Assembly (NCBI GenBank): GCA_964013895.1
Contig: CAXGYF010000001.1
Span: 62,001 to 126,000 of the forward strand
Direction of reading: 5' to 3'
Length of the DNA stretch: 64,000 nt
Origin: MedAcidi-G1 sp002713545
GTDB taxonomy: Bacteria > Actinomycetota > Acidimicrobiia > Acidimicrobiales > MedAcidi-G1
Shown here: positions 35,812 to 45,031 of the stretch, piece by piece
Layout: the number at the start of each line of letters is the position of its first letter
Position numbering within the stretch: position 1 is the first letter of the stretch
Translations under genes and position numbers: made by a program
The notes under the pieces: generated by a model
Database searches by the model: none
Seen by the model: the letters and a program-made list of their open reading frames with translations, nothing else
Told to the model about the DNA's origin: nothing

Positions 35812-36744
35812 TTATTTCTGTGGCTGGTTAAATTCGATCCATGCGTGGCCTTTTCGACCATCATTAGTTTGTATAGAAACCAAACCACGTGGAAAACGTG
35901 AAATGTGACCATTATCGGGATCTGTTAAAAGAACGGGCGCCCATCCAATCGGTTCGAATTCAATAACTGTTTCTCCAAGTGTTACATGACCGTTAGTTGG
36001 AATTCCTTCCGGTCCTAATTGTGGATTTGAAACAATTCTATGTTCTGCAATAAGACCATCAGGAGAGGAGTGATACCCGATACCTAAATCATGTCCTTCT
36101 ACAGCAACCGCGTGAAATCTTGACCCGTCCTCAAAGCGTCCGGAAAACCAAGTCCAGCCTTTATCCCACCAATCTCTTTCTGCCCACGAATGATCTCGTT
36201 GACCCCACCCATCTATTTGAGATTTCTTTTCACCTACTTGCACTTCACCCGAAACTCTGCAAGGAATTTCATATCGGGTAGTTACGTCATAATGGAAAGC
36301 CCAGGGCTCTGAACCGTCAGATTTATTTTCATGAGAATCAGTTGCCCACCCCAAATCTATTCCAACTGGGACCTTCTCACCTCTCATGTCTCCATAAGCT
36401 TCTCTAGGATCGTCTAGGGCAACTCCAAATGCTTCTACGCCTACGCTGAAATATTCAAGTGGGCTTTCAACTGCTAAGTCTGCCCATAAACCTGTAGATC
36501 TAATCTCTAATCCTGGAGGGTCAGGAATCGCAGCGTCATGGTCAATAATAAAAACGGGCTTCTGATCTTGCCCTACTATGCAGCACCAAAACCAGCATTC
36601 ATTGAGATTTGAGCAGACAGCGAGTCTTACATACCCACCATTTTTACCTTCATCATCAAACCAATCCATATACCAAGATTCACTCCAAAGTCTTTCTGGC
36701 CCTTTTTCGTGACGCTTTTCATCGGCAGGTGTCGGAACGCTCAT
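35812..36744 (-). CDS. DUF7064/AttH-like lipocalin-fold protein
   Basis: 310 residues. I recognise the layout only broadly: WGQRDHSWAERDWWDKGWTWF near 180-200 is the motif of DUF7064/carotenoid-1,2-hydratase-like, AttH-like double-lipocalin proteins, and ESWYMDWFD at the N-terminus is the usual opening strand. The family binds or modifies isoprenoid/steroid-like ligands. No signal peptide. Its ATG overlaps the stop of the upstream unknown gene by 4 bp, making it the last of a three-gene unit with a stand-alone phosphohistidine domain. The reaction is unknown. Confidence 0.75.
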   Translation of the reverse strand: MSVPTPADEKRHEKGPERLWSESWYMDWFDDEGKNGGYVRLAVCSNLNECWFWCCIVGQDQKPVFIIDHDAAIPDPPGLEIRSTGLWADLAVESPLEYFSVGVEAFGVALDDPREAYGDMRGEKVPVGIDLGWATDSHENKSDGSEPWAFHYDVTTRYEIPCRVSGEVQVGEKKSQIDGWGQRDHSWAERDWWDKGWTWFSGRFEDGSRFHAVAVEGHDLGIGYHSSPDGLIAEHRIVSNPQLGPEGIPTNGHVTLGETVIEFEPIGWAPVLLTDPDNGHISRFPRGLVSIQTNDGRKGHAWIEFNQPQK

Positions 36745-37853
36745 TTATTAATCTCCTCATAATAAGGGTAGGGGTCATTATCGGGATCTTGTTGTGGGGG
36801 TTCAACTTCAGCAGTTACTAAGGGATAAAGATCTTTTGAAATGTCACGTGGACACTCCCAGTCTATTTCTTTTTCAACTCCTGCTATTTGAGCAAAAGGA
36901 CGAAGAAAAGTGAAATAAACATAGGCTCCGCACTTGATACGTTCATCCCGGCTCATAGAAACAATATTTCGGTAGTGGGTTTTTTGAATTTGTTTTACTT
37001 TTGCAACAAAGGCTTCAAATTGATCATCGTCTATTAGTTCGAGTTTTCCGTTTTTATTTGCAAAAATTGCAAATGAGTTCAAGTGGTTTAAATAATCTTC
37101 TGGTTTTGTAATAGAAGTTCCAAAATCTGTGACAGTAACTTCAACTTCCGGGTCCAAAACATAAATTGCCGTCAAGTTTTCATAAGGAAGATCTGAAGCA
37201 ATTTCCGACCACCAGAAATCACTTTTACTAAGTCTGTAGTAATCTCTGACAATCATTGTTCTGCCATCTGCTAATTTATATGGTCCGGTATCTCCGTGAC
37301 CTACGCGAGTATCAAAGTAAAGCAAAAAAAGATAATTGATTAAAGTCGCATTTAATTGCCTTATTAAAACTCGTCTGTCTTCATCAACGGAACTTATTGA
37401 TTGTTCAAAAAGTTCTAATTGAGACGATTCCAATACATTTATCCTGTTGTTATTGTCAGCAGAATGTAGGAACTCGCCACCTCTATAAGAACGGGACACA
37501 CGTCCCCAAAAATCTAAGACTGTATAAGCATCTGAAACATCATCAAGCGATTGGTCGATCAAAGACATTATGTTTCTTCCTATCAGCCAAAAATTCGCCA
37601 CTCCCCAAAGAAAAACTGAATTCGCTTGACACGCCGGTTTTCGTGCTTGCATGCCAATATCTTCTGGTTTCATAGATCTAGTTATAGTTTTTATCGCTTC
37701 GGGATACCTCAAAAAAGCTTCGATAGCCGAAACTGTTACGTAAGAAGTAACTGGAATCAGCTGGGATGAATAGCCAGTTCGTTCAGCCATCAAACGTGCT
37801 GAGATCGGATTTATTGATTTTATGTAGCTGTTTACTTCTGAAGTTTCACTCAT
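36741..37853 (-). CDS. uncharacterised protein in a phosphohistidine-domain operon
   Basis: 370 residues (start at MSETSEVNSY; the open frame continues 15 codons into the preceding gene, which I do not use). I do not recognise the family. Predominantly helical, with no signal peptide or clear membrane segment; segments that look conserved-like are KPACQANSVFLWGVANFWLIGRN, GHGDTGPYKLADGRTMIVRDYYRLSKSDFWW and CGAYVYFTFLRPFA. The chosen ATG lies 1 bp after the stop of the swivel-domain gene (TGACATG), and its own stop overlaps the DUF7064-like start, so the three are coupled. Confidence 0.75.
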   Translation of the reverse strand: MSETSEVNSYIKSINPISARLMAERTGYSSQLIPVTSYVTVSAIEAFLRYPEAIKTITRSMKPEDIGMQARKPACQANSVFLWGVANFWLIGRNIMSLIDQSLDDVSDAYTVLDFWGRVSRSYRGGEFLHSADNNNRINVLESSQLELFEQSISSVDEDRRVLIRQLNATLINYLFLLYFDTRVGHGDTGPYKLADGRTMIVRDYYRLSKSDFWWSEIASDLPYENLTAIYVLDPEVEVTVTDFGTSITKPEDYLNHLNSFAIFANKNGKLELIDDDQFEAFVAKVKQIQKTHYRNIVSMSRDERIKCGAYVYFTFLRPFAQIAGVEKEIDWECPRDISKDLYPLVTAEVEPPQQDPDNDPYPYYEEINK

Positions 37854-37854
37854 G

Positions 37855-38202
37855 TCAATCAGCCAAATAAATTGAACCCGTAGTTTCAGTGCCGTCAAGG
37901 ATTATTTCAGTCCCATTTTCAGGTTCATTAGAAAATTCGGCTGCTATCAGACCCGGGATTTGAAATTCACGACTAACTATCCCGATATGGCTTCTAATTG
38001 TTCCTCCTGTGCAAATTACTCCTGATAACTCATCAAAAATCGGAGATAAGAAAGTAGCACCTGCGTCTCTGATTACCGCAATTACTCCATCGACTCCCGT
38101 GTCCATTAAATCAAGGACATCTTCTGGGCCTTCTAAACGCTTCCAAAGTCCTCTAACAGGTTGAAAATCATAGGTTTTTTGCCCAGTGCCAATCTTTTCC
38201 AT
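37855..38202 (-). CDS. stand-alone PEP-utilising (phosphohistidine swivel) domain
   Basis: 115 residues consisting almost only of a PEP-utilisers mobile domain. The phosphoryl-acceptor motif is TGGTIRSHIGIVSREF with His72, matching the swivelling phosphohistidine domain of PPDK, PEP synthase, enzyme I and rifampicin phosphotransferase. There is no ATP-grasp domain in the protein or in the operon, so it must be phosphorylated by something outside, or else be degenerate. First gene of a tight three-gene unit, divergent from the SCP2-like gene over about 60 bp. Confidence 0.82.
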   Translation of the reverse strand: MEKIGTGQKTYDFQPVRGLWKRLEGPEDVLDLMDTGVDGVIAVIRDAGATFLSPIFDELSGVICTGGTIRSHIGIVSREFQIPGLIAAEFSNEPENGTEIILDGTETTGSIYLAD

Positions 38203-38263
38203 TATTTAACAGTACTAGGAAGATCAGGGGAGGTCTGTTACGGAGTAAGCGTAAGATTGAACA

Positions 38264-38659
38264 GTGGAAAAAATCTTACATCTCTCGGATCAGTGGATAG
38301 AAGAGTTAAACAATGCTGCCCAATCCCATAAGGGTTTAGAAAATGCTATAAGTGGCATTGAACTTGTTGTCGAGTACAGAGTTATTGATAAGGAATCTGT
38401 TAGCTGGCAGATCCAAATAAATAAGGGCAACATAGAAATTTCTGCGGATTGTAAATTTGAACCCGATGTTTGGTTTGAAACCGATCGACCTACCGCAACC
38501 TCTTTATTTGAAGGGACAATAAATCCTTTGAACGCTGTAATTGAAGGAAATATGGAAATAGGTGGTGATCCAAGAAGGCTTCTTGAATCCTCAGAAATGT
38601 TTGAACAACTAGATGATGTCTTTGAAACAATTCGCGATTCGACGGTTACCAATTCTTAA
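38264..38659 (+). CDS. SCP2-type sterol-binding domain protein
   Basis: 131 residues, all one small alpha/beta domain consistent with SCP2 (sterol carrier protein 2-like): ISADCKFEPDVWFETDRPTATSLFEGTINPLNAVIEGNMEIGGDPRRLLE is the family core (residues about 62-108). It carries lipids or acyl-CoA, usually as a partner of lipid enzymes. GTG start. Followed 20 bp later by a MOSC gene on the same strand. Confidence 0.8.
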   Translation: MEKILHLSDQWIEELNNAAQSHKGLENAISGIELVVEYRVIDKESVSWQIQINKGNIEISADCKFEPDVWFETDRPTATSLFEGTINPLNAVIEGNMEIGGDPRRLLESSEMFEQLDDVFETIRDSTVTNS

Positions 38660-38679
38660 AACACTAGTAGCTTTTACAT

Positions 38680-39114
38680 ATGGGTGAATTATTAGAAATT
38701 TGGTTGAAACAAAATCATGGTGAACCAATGATTCCGCTTGTCGAAGCAGAAGTAAGAGCTGGTGAAGGTATCAGGGATTCTGCGAAAGAACCTCATGCAG
38801 ACAGGCAAGTGACTGTTCTTTCGAAAGAAAGCTGGGAAGCTGCAACAAGAAGCATAGGTGAATTCGTTGACCCTAAAGAACGAAGAGCAAATTTTATTGT
38901 AAGCGGCGTGACGCTTGAAGAAACTATGGGAAAAATTCTCCAGATTGGCGAACTTCAAATTGAAGTAACAGGTGAGACTGTTCCATGCAAACTCATGAAT
39001 GAAGTATCCGAGGGGCTCCGTGACGCTTTGAAGCCATCCTGGCGCGGCGGTATCACGGGATCTGTAATAAACGATTGCTTAGTTAAAAAGGGAGATCCGG
39101 TTAGCTGGCTATGA
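38680..39114 (+). CDS. MOSC-domain protein
   Basis: 144 residues matching the MOSC sulfurase domain: an N-terminal VEAEVRAGEGIRDSA, DRQVTVLSKESWEAA, ERRANFIVSGVTLE, IGELQIEVTGETVPCKLMNEV, where Cys is the expected persulfide carrier, and a basic C-terminus (LVKKGDPV). Proteins with only MOSC often work with molybdenum enzymes, in line with moaE in this window. It lies between SCP2-like and mdh (convergent, 7 bp). Confidence 0.85.
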   Translation: MGELLEIWLKQNHGEPMIPLVEAEVRAGEGIRDSAKEPHADRQVTVLSKESWEAATRSIGEFVDPKERRANFIVSGVTLEETMGKILQIGELQIEVTGETVPCKLMNEVSEGLRDALKPSWRGGITGSVINDCLVKKGDPVSWL

Positions 39115-39121
39115 GAATTTT

Positions 39122-40111
39122 TTAAATTAAGTTCAAGTCAGAGACAGTGTCTCGTTCTTCAGATAATTCTTTTACCGAAGCATCAATTTTTATTTTTGAA
39201 AAATCATCTATTTCAAGATCTTGAACAATTTCCCAATTGCCATTAGAGCATTTAACGGGAAAGGATGAAATTAGCCCTTCTTCAACGCCATAACTGCCGT
39301 CAGAACACACAGCCATAGACACCCAATCATTTTCGGGGGTTGAATCGGTCCAATCCCGGACATGATCAATTGCGGCATTTGCAGCTGACGCCGCGCTTGA
39401 AGCACCGCGAGCTTCAATTATCGCTGCTCCTCTTTGTTGAACCGAAGGAATAAAGGTTTCTTCTAACCAATTCTGGTCATCTATGACCTCTGCAGCAGAT
39501 TTATCAGAAATTTTACAATTGAATAAGTCCGGATACTGAGTAGCGGAATGATTTCCCCAAATGGTCATTTTGGTTATTTCTGTCGTTCCAATATCTAACT
39601 TATGAGCAACTTGGGTAATTGCCCTGTTGTGATCTAAACGAGTCATAGCTGTAAATCTGTGCCTAGGAATATCAGGTGCATTATTCATCGCTATAAGACA
39701 ATTAGTGTTTGCGGGATTACCAACTACTAATACACGTATGTCGTCTGCCGCCTTTTTGTTCAAAGCCTCCCCTTGGCCGGTAAAAATTTCACCATTTGCT
39801 TCCAACAGGTCTTTGCGTTCCATGCCTTTACTTCTAGGCCGAGATCCAACTAATAAAGCAATATTTGCTTCATTAAAAGCTTCGTCTGCTTGATCCGAAA
39901 GTTCTATTTGTTTCAACAAAGGAAACGCGCAATCATCAAGTTCCATAGCCACACCCTCTAATGCGCCCATTGCGGGCGGTATCTCTAACAGTTGGAGGAT
40001 TACTGGCTGATTCGAGCCACAAAGCTGGCCGCTAGCTATACGAAAAACGAGGCTGTAACCAATTTGGCCTGCAGCTCCCGTTACCGCTATTCGAATTGGA
40101 TTCTGGTTCAA
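39122..40111 (-). CDS. mdh: malate dehydrogenase
   Basis: 329-residue NAD-dependent malate dehydrogenase of the cytosolic/Thermus-like type 2 group. Rossmann motif GAAGQIGYSLVFRIASG near 9; PANTNCL for the cofactor side; catalytic His in WGNHSATQYPD and the Arg pair in SRPRSKGMERKDL and MTRLDHNRA. GGAG before ATG. Malate to oxaloacetate, completing the TCA steps in this window with icd, sucCD and sdh. Downstream of the ABC exporter pair on the same strand, with a 99-bp gap that holds a two-part dyad. Confidence 0.96.
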   Translation of the reverse strand: MNQNPIRIAVTGAAGQIGYSLVFRIASGQLCGSNQPVILQLLEIPPAMGALEGVAMELDDCAFPLLKQIELSDQADEAFNEANIALLVGSRPRSKGMERKDLLEANGEIFTGQGEALNKKAADDIRVLVVGNPANTNCLIAMNNAPDIPRHRFTAMTRLDHNRAITQVAHKLDIGTTEITKMTIWGNHSATQYPDLFNCKISDKSAAEVIDDQNWLEETFIPSVQQRGAAIIEARGASSAASAANAAIDHVRDWTDSTPENDWVSMAVCSDGSYGVEEGLISSFPVKCSNGNWEIVQDLEIDDFSKIKIDASVKELSEERDTVSDLNLI

Positions 40112-40174
40112 GATCTACTCCATTTAAATATTTTTACTTCCAACTGAGAATACTTTCTAAATTCTGGATTTGGC

Positions 40175-40214
40175 GTGAAAAATGATAATCAAATCGATTT
40201 GTTACCTTTTTCAC
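40175..40214 (-). terminator. two-part dyad at the end of the ABC exporter gene
   Basis: Outer arms GTGAAAAA/TTTTTCAC (40175-40182 and 40207-40214) surround a perfect 12-bp palindrome CAAATCGATTTG (40190-40201). The dyad covers the ABC stop codon and precedes mdh. There is no T run, so it may be a weak terminator, an mRNA-stability hairpin, or an operator for mdh. Confidence 0.4.
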
Positions 40215-42037
40215 ACCTCTCTTGTATTCCCGATCCAAGACTCGTAAAGCTTCGAATAAATTCCATCTAAGTCAACTAGGTGTTGATGTTTTCCTTTTTC
40301 AACTATTTTTCCTTTGTCGAAAACTAAAATTAAATCTGCTTTTTCAGCGGTCGATATCCTATGGGCGACACTAACCGTTGTACGACCTTGTGCTAGTCGC
40401 TCTAATGTAGCTTCCAGCATCTGTTCGGTTTCTGGATCAATTGCAGAAGTGGCTTCATCTAAAATCAATAAACCTGGATTTGCTACTTGCGCTCTGGCTA
40501 GTGCTACCAGTTGTCTTTCACCTACTGAGAGAGCTTCGCCTCTTTCACCTACACGTGTTTCTAATCCTTCCGGTAGTTGATTTATCCACGGCCATAACCC
40601 TAAATCGCTGATAGCTTCTTCTGCTTCAATTCTCTGAGCGTCGTTTCTGCCGAAACGAACATTTTCTATCACGCTTGTATCAAACAAAAAGCCATCTTGT
40701 GGAACCATTCTTATTGATCTGTGCCTGTGGTCAGAATCTATTTCCCTAAGATCTTCACCATTTATTAAAATCCGGCCACTTGTTGGATCCGCTAGTCGGG
40801 TGAGTAGTTTTGCAAAAGTCGTCTTTCCTGAACCAGTTTCACCAACAACTGCTACTGAAATTCCAGCAGGTATATGGATGTCTACCTTGTCGAGCACCAA
40901 ACCCCCGGTTCTATAAGAAAAATCAATTCCTTCAACTTTTATGTCAAGCGGGCTTTCAGGCAAAGTCAAACCTTGATTCGGTTCTTCAACTTCAATCTCT
41001 TTATCTAAAACTTCTAATACTTTCCACCATCCTGCAAGTGCAGTCTGAGTTTGAGTAAGCACTTCTCCTAATTCAGATATTGGCATTACTAAAAGATTGG
41101 ACAAAAACACGAAGGCAATCAATTCACCTGAAGTAACCCCCCAGTCTGGACCCCAATAAACCCCTGCGCCAACAACTGATGCAATCGCAGCAACTCCAAT
41201 AATGTCAGTAATTGGCAATACGAACGAAAAATATTTTTGAGCAACCATTTGCTCTTTGTATTGGTCACCGACGGCATGATGTAATTTTGATCTCGTTTTT
41301 TGCCGATATCCATAAGATCTAACGACATCGACGCCCTGAATTGATTCTGAAACTACTGAAAGTGTGTCAGATACTCGACTTCGGACTCGATCATGAGCTC
41401 GTAATTGTCGTCGTTGCATCCATCTGAGAACGGGAAACAAAGGGGCGTGAACTAATAAGGTGACAATTGATAGGTGCCAAGAGTAAACGATCATAATTAC
41501 CAAAACCGCGAGTATTTGGATGGAATTAATTATCCAAGCTATTGCACCCCACTGAGCGAATTGTGTGAGAGTTTCGACATCACTTGTTACTCTTGCGGTG
41601 TAGGCACCTTTTCTTGCTTCCACATGATCGGCAATACTTAATTTATGTAGGTGCTCAAATGTCCGTACCCGCAAGCCCATCAAAACATTTTCTGCTGTTT
41701 TAGCCAAGCGGTAATACGTTGCCCTACCAAGAGCCATCGATGCGATTGAGAGAAACATAGCGATAAAAGAAAAAAACAAAACTGAATTAACATTTACACC
41801 ATTTGTTGTGATGCCTCTGTCTAGAACCTCTTTGATTGTTAGTGGTACTAATAATTTTCCACCTGCTACTGCTAAAGCCATCAATGCTGTTAATGAGATA
41901 CCCGCCCGCAACTCCGGAGATGCTCTTAAGCCTCTCTTTAGAACCTTAAGAGCACCTACCTCTTCAATTCCTTCTAATTCTTTATTCTCAGTTTCGAATT
42001 CTTTTCCTATAGCATCGTGCCCGTCTAAAAATGTCAT
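40211..42037 (-). CDS. ABC exporter half-transporter with non-canonical signature
   Basis: 608-residue ABC_membrane plus ABC_tran half-transporter: six membrane helices (about 40-325) and an NBD with Walker A GETGSGKTT, Walker B LLILDEATSA (canonical catalytic Glu), and H-loop AHR. The C-loop is LSVGERQ, not LSGGQ. The partner encoded just upstream has the opposite defect, so the two form an asymmetric heterodimer. Its ATG overlaps the partner's stop by 4 bp. Substrate unknown; lipids or drugs are usual for this exporter type. Confidence 0.93.
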   Translation of the reverse strand: MTFLDGHDAIGKEFETENKELEGIEEVGALKVLKRGLRASPELRAGISLTALMALAVAGGKLLVPLTIKEVLDRGITTNGVNVNSVLFFSFIAMFLSIASMALGRATYYRLAKTAENVLMGLRVRTFEHLHKLSIADHVEARKGAYTARVTSDVETLTQFAQWGAIAWIINSIQILAVLVIMIVYSWHLSIVTLLVHAPLFPVLRWMQRRQLRAHDRVRSRVSDTLSVVSESIQGVDVVRSYGYRQKTRSKLHHAVGDQYKEQMVAQKYFSFVLPITDIIGVAAIASVVGAGVYWGPDWGVTSGELIAFVFLSNLLVMPISELGEVLTQTQTALAGWWKVLEVLDKEIEVEEPNQGLTLPESPLDIKVEGIDFSYRTGGLVLDKVDIHIPAGISVAVVGETGSGKTTFAKLLTRLADPTSGRILINGEDLREIDSDHRHRSIRMVPQDGFLFDTSVIENVRFGRNDAQRIEAEEAISDLGLWPWINQLPEGLETRVGERGEALSVGERQLVALARAQVANPGLLILDEATSAIDPETEQMLEATLERLAQGRTTVSVAHRISTAEKADLILVFDKGKIVEKGKHQHLVDLDGIYSKLYESWIGNTREV

Positions 42038-43848
42038 AGCTTTATGTCCTCGTATGCGCTCACGAGATTGGCGTAATCATCGATTTTTAGTAATTCATCG
42101 TGAGAACCTGAAGCAGAGACTTTCCCATCATCAATAAAAATTACTCTTTCCGCTAATCGAATGGTTGCTAGACGGTGAGCAATAACGAGTAGGGAACAAT
42201 TAGTTTCTGTTTTTATATTTTGTAGGATTTCTGCTTCAACTTTTGGATCAACCGCAGAAGTAGAGTCGTCTAAAACCAAAACAGAAGGTTTTCTCAAAAG
42301 AGCACGTGCAATAGCTATACGTTGACGCTGACCTCCCGAGAGAGTTACACCTCGTTCCCCAATTATCGTGTCAATTCCGTGAGGTAGTTCGGAAACGAAA
42401 TCATATGCCGATGCAACTTTAAGTGCTGAATAAATATCTGAGTCTGAAACATTTTCATCTAATGTCAAATTTTCACGAAGACTCAAAGCGAAAAGAAATG
42501 TCTCTTGAAAAACGGTAGCTATATGACTGGAAACAAAATCTGGACCTAGTTCACTAACATTTGCATTTCCTAAAGTTATTTTTCCAGATGTTGGTTCGAT
42601 CAATCCTGACATGAGCATTACGAGTGTGCTCTTGCCTGATCCCGTAGACCCCACTAAAGCCACAGATTCACCTTCGATGATTTTTTCATTGAAATTTTCT
42701 AAGACGGTTTGTTCGGTATGATCTTCATTTTCAGTCGGGTATGAAAAATCGACTTTGTCAAAAATTACGTCTACGGGTTTTTCAACTTTTCCTTCTTCAG
42801 CGTATTTAACTGTATCGATTGAAAAAATTTCATCTAAACGGTCCATAGCGACAACTGATCTAGGCATTTCTTGAAACATAAAGCCAAGTATTTGAACTGG
42901 AAGTGTGAGAATCATAAATAGAGCCATTGACTGAACCGTGTCGCCGACGGTTACCGCACCGTTGTCAACCAACAGGGCGCCGACCATTAGTAAAACTAGA
43001 ATTCCTAAATTTGGTAGGTGATATAAAAGCGGGGAGAAAACCGCTCTATGCCATCCGATTTTTAATCGTTCTTCTCGTAAAAGTTCTGACTTTTCTGCTA
43101 ATCGATCTAATTCCTGTTTTTGTCTCCCGATTGTCTTAACGACCATTATCCCATCAAGACTTTCATGCGCTATCTCTGATACTTCACCTATAAGTGCTTG
43201 AGCTTTCCTTGAAGGCGTTTCAACTGCTCGAACGTAAAACCTTTGCAGTAACGCAAGTGCAGGAAAAAGTAATAGTGCGACGACAAAGAACAATGGATGA
43301 ATTATCAAAAGACTTATCAAAGAAACCAAAATAAGTGAAATGACTGATATTGAAAAAGCCAAAGGCATTAATACAGAGGTCGCTGTTTCAACATCAGTGT
43401 CGACTCTTGCTAATAATTCTCCAGTGGACCTTGACCAGTAATGAGCTCGAGGGGCGTCTAAAAGGCGATCTATTACCCCTAATCTCCAAGTTTGTTTGGT
43501 CTTCTCCACTGCTGTGAAGTTAAAAAATCTTCGCAGCATTACTGAAAAACCTCTTATAAAACCAACGATTACGATTGCAATAAACCCGCCTAGAATGGTC
43601 CGGCCGTCTACTCCGCCTTCATCTAAACCCGGGATGATAACCCGGTCGGTTACACGGCCTAAAACAATTGTGAAACCCACAACAACTAAAGAGAAGACGT
43701 TTCCAGCTGAAATTCCTATTATGTGTGGTACCGGATGTGCTTTGATCGAGCGGAAAACTAATCTAAACCAACGCTTCGCAACTCCATTTTCGTTGGAAAC
43801 TTTTCCAACTTTTATGGTTTGGCGTTCTGATTCAGAATCGGTCAACAA
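42034..43848 (-). CDS. ABC exporter half-transporter with degenerate Walker B
   Basis: About 604 residues. ABC exporter half with six membrane helices and an NBD: Walker A GSTGSGKST, canonical LSGGQRQRI signature, but Walker B ends LVLDDSTSA, where Asp replaces the catalytic Glu. Start is unclear: the frame opens to an ATG at 43911, which would overlap icd by 80 bp, so TTG at 43848 (17 bp overlap) is proposed. Together with the downstream gene it forms a heterodimer with one consensus and one degenerate ATP site. Confidence 0.9.
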   Translation of the reverse strand: MLTDSESERQTIKVGKVSNENGVAKRWFRLVFRSIKAHPVPHIIGISAGNVFSLVVVGFTIVLGRVTDRVIIPGLDEGGVDGRTILGGFIAIVIVGFIRGFSVMLRRFFNFTAVEKTKQTWRLGVIDRLLDAPRAHYWSRSTGELLARVDTDVETATSVLMPLAFSISVISLILVSLISLLIIHPLFFVVALLLFPALALLQRFYVRAVETPSRKAQALIGEVSEIAHESLDGIMVVKTIGRQKQELDRLAEKSELLREERLKIGWHRAVFSPLLYHLPNLGILVLLMVGALLVDNGAVTVGDTVQSMALFMILTLPVQILGFMFQEMPRSVVAMDRLDEIFSIDTVKYAEEGKVEKPVDVIFDKVDFSYPTENEDHTEQTVLENFNEKIIEGESVALVGSTGSGKSTLVMLMSGLIEPTSGKITLGNANVSELGPDFVSSHIATVFQETFLFALSLRENLTLDENVSDSDIYSALKVASAYDFVSELPHGIDTIIGERGVTLSGGQRQRIAIARALLRKPSVLVLDDSTSAVDPKVEAEILQNIKTETNCSLLVIAHRLATIRLAERVIFIDDGKVSASGSHDELLKIDDYANLVSAYEDIKL

Positions 43849-45028
43849 TTGCTTGTGCGAATTCTGAACACTTAACTTCGGTTGCGCCTTCCATTTGACG
43901 TGCAAAATCATAAGTCACAACTTTGTCAGCAATTGTCGCCTCAAGAGCCTTGACTATGTCATCTGCTACCTCTCTCCAGCCGATGTGTTCAAACATTAGA
44001 ACTCCTGAAAGAAGAACAGAAGATGGGTTAACTTTGTCTTGCCCAGCGTACTTCGGAGCTGTTCCATGAGTCGCTTCAAAGATTCCGTGCCCTGTCACAT
44101 AATTCGCATTAGCTCCGGGCGCTATTCCAATCCCACCAACTTGCGCTGCTAAAGCGTCAGATAAATAGTCACCATTGAGATTCATTGTTGCTATCACATC
44201 AAATTCGTCTGGGCGTGTAAGTACTTGTTGCAAAGCAATGTCTGCAATCGCATCTTGAACGAGGATTTTATCTCCTGAGTCTCCTCCGCAATCTTCCCAA
44301 GCTACCGCATGCTCACTAAATTCTTCTTCAACGAGTTCATAGCCCCATTTTTGAAAAGCACCTTCTGTGAATTTCATGATATTTCCTTTATGAACCCAGT
44401 GAACTCTGTTACGACCCCTATCAACTGCATACTGAAGAGCTGCTCTTTGAAGGCGTTGGGAACCGGTTTTAGATACAGGTTTTATTCCGATACCAGAGTC
44501 TTCTCGAATCTCCCAACCAAAATTCTCTGAAAGCAACTCTCTTAGTCTTTTAGCTTCGGGAGAGAATGCTTCAGTTTCAAGACCCGCGTAAATGTCTTCG
44601 GTGTTTTCTCTGAAGATCACCATGTCGACCAAATGTGGTGCTTTAACTGGTGAGGGAACGCCCGGAAACCATCTGACTGGTCTTAGGCAAACGTATAGAT
44701 CGAGAATTTGCCTTAAGGCCACATTCAAACTTCTGAATCCACCTCCGATAGGTGTAGTTAATGGTCCCTTTATTCCAATCAAATATTCATTGAATACATC
44801 AATCGTTTCTTGGGGAAGCCACTCACCTGTTTCGTCGTAGGCTTTTTGCCCAGCGAGAACTTCCATCCATTCAACTTTTCGCCCGTGCCTTGCGGCCGCT
44901 GCATCCAATACATGCCTTGCGGCCGGCCATATATCTATTCCGGTTCCGTCGCCTTCTATAAAAGGAATAATTGGTTCATCTGGTACTTCTAGGATTCCAT
45001 TTGAACCCATCTTTATTTTTTCAGCCAT
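43832..45028 (-). CDS. icd: isocitrate dehydrogenase (NADP type)
   Basis: 398-residue isocitrate dehydrogenase of the prokaryotic dimeric type. Substrate loop GGGFRSLNVALRQ, including the Ser that AceK phosphorylates in E. coli; FRENTEDIYAG; HKGNIMKFTEGAF; metal Asp in DCGGDSGDKILVQDAIAD; cofactor EATHGTAPKYAGQDKVNPSS. Oxidative decarboxylation to 2-oxoglutarate. Lies downstream of folD and upstream of the ABC pair. A leader hairpin lies right at the start codon (45032-45050). Confidence 0.96.
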   Translation of the reverse strand: MAEKIKMGSNGILEVPDEPIIPFIEGDGTGIDIWPAARHVLDAAAARHGRKVEWMEVLAGQKAYDETGEWLPQETIDVFNEYLIGIKGPLTTPIGGGFRSLNVALRQILDLYVCLRPVRWFPGVPSPVKAPHLVDMVIFRENTEDIYAGLETEAFSPEAKRLRELLSENFGWEIREDSGIGIKPVSKTGSQRLQRAALQYAVDRGRNRVHWVHKGNIMKFTEGAFQKWGYELVEEEFSEHAVAWEDCGGDSGDKILVQDAIADIALQQVLTRPDEFDVIATMNLNGDYLSDALAAQVGGIGIAPGANANYVTGHGIFEATHGTAPKYAGQDKVNPSSVLLSGVLMFEHIGWREVADDIVKALEATIADKVVTYDFARQMEGATEVKCSEFAQAIVDRF

Positions 45029-45031
45029 ATA

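Noticed and set aside
37854..37898. 15-codon N-terminal extension of the 370-residue unknown protein
   Set aside because: It lies wholly within the swivel-domain gene, whereas the internal ATG is 1 bp after its stop.
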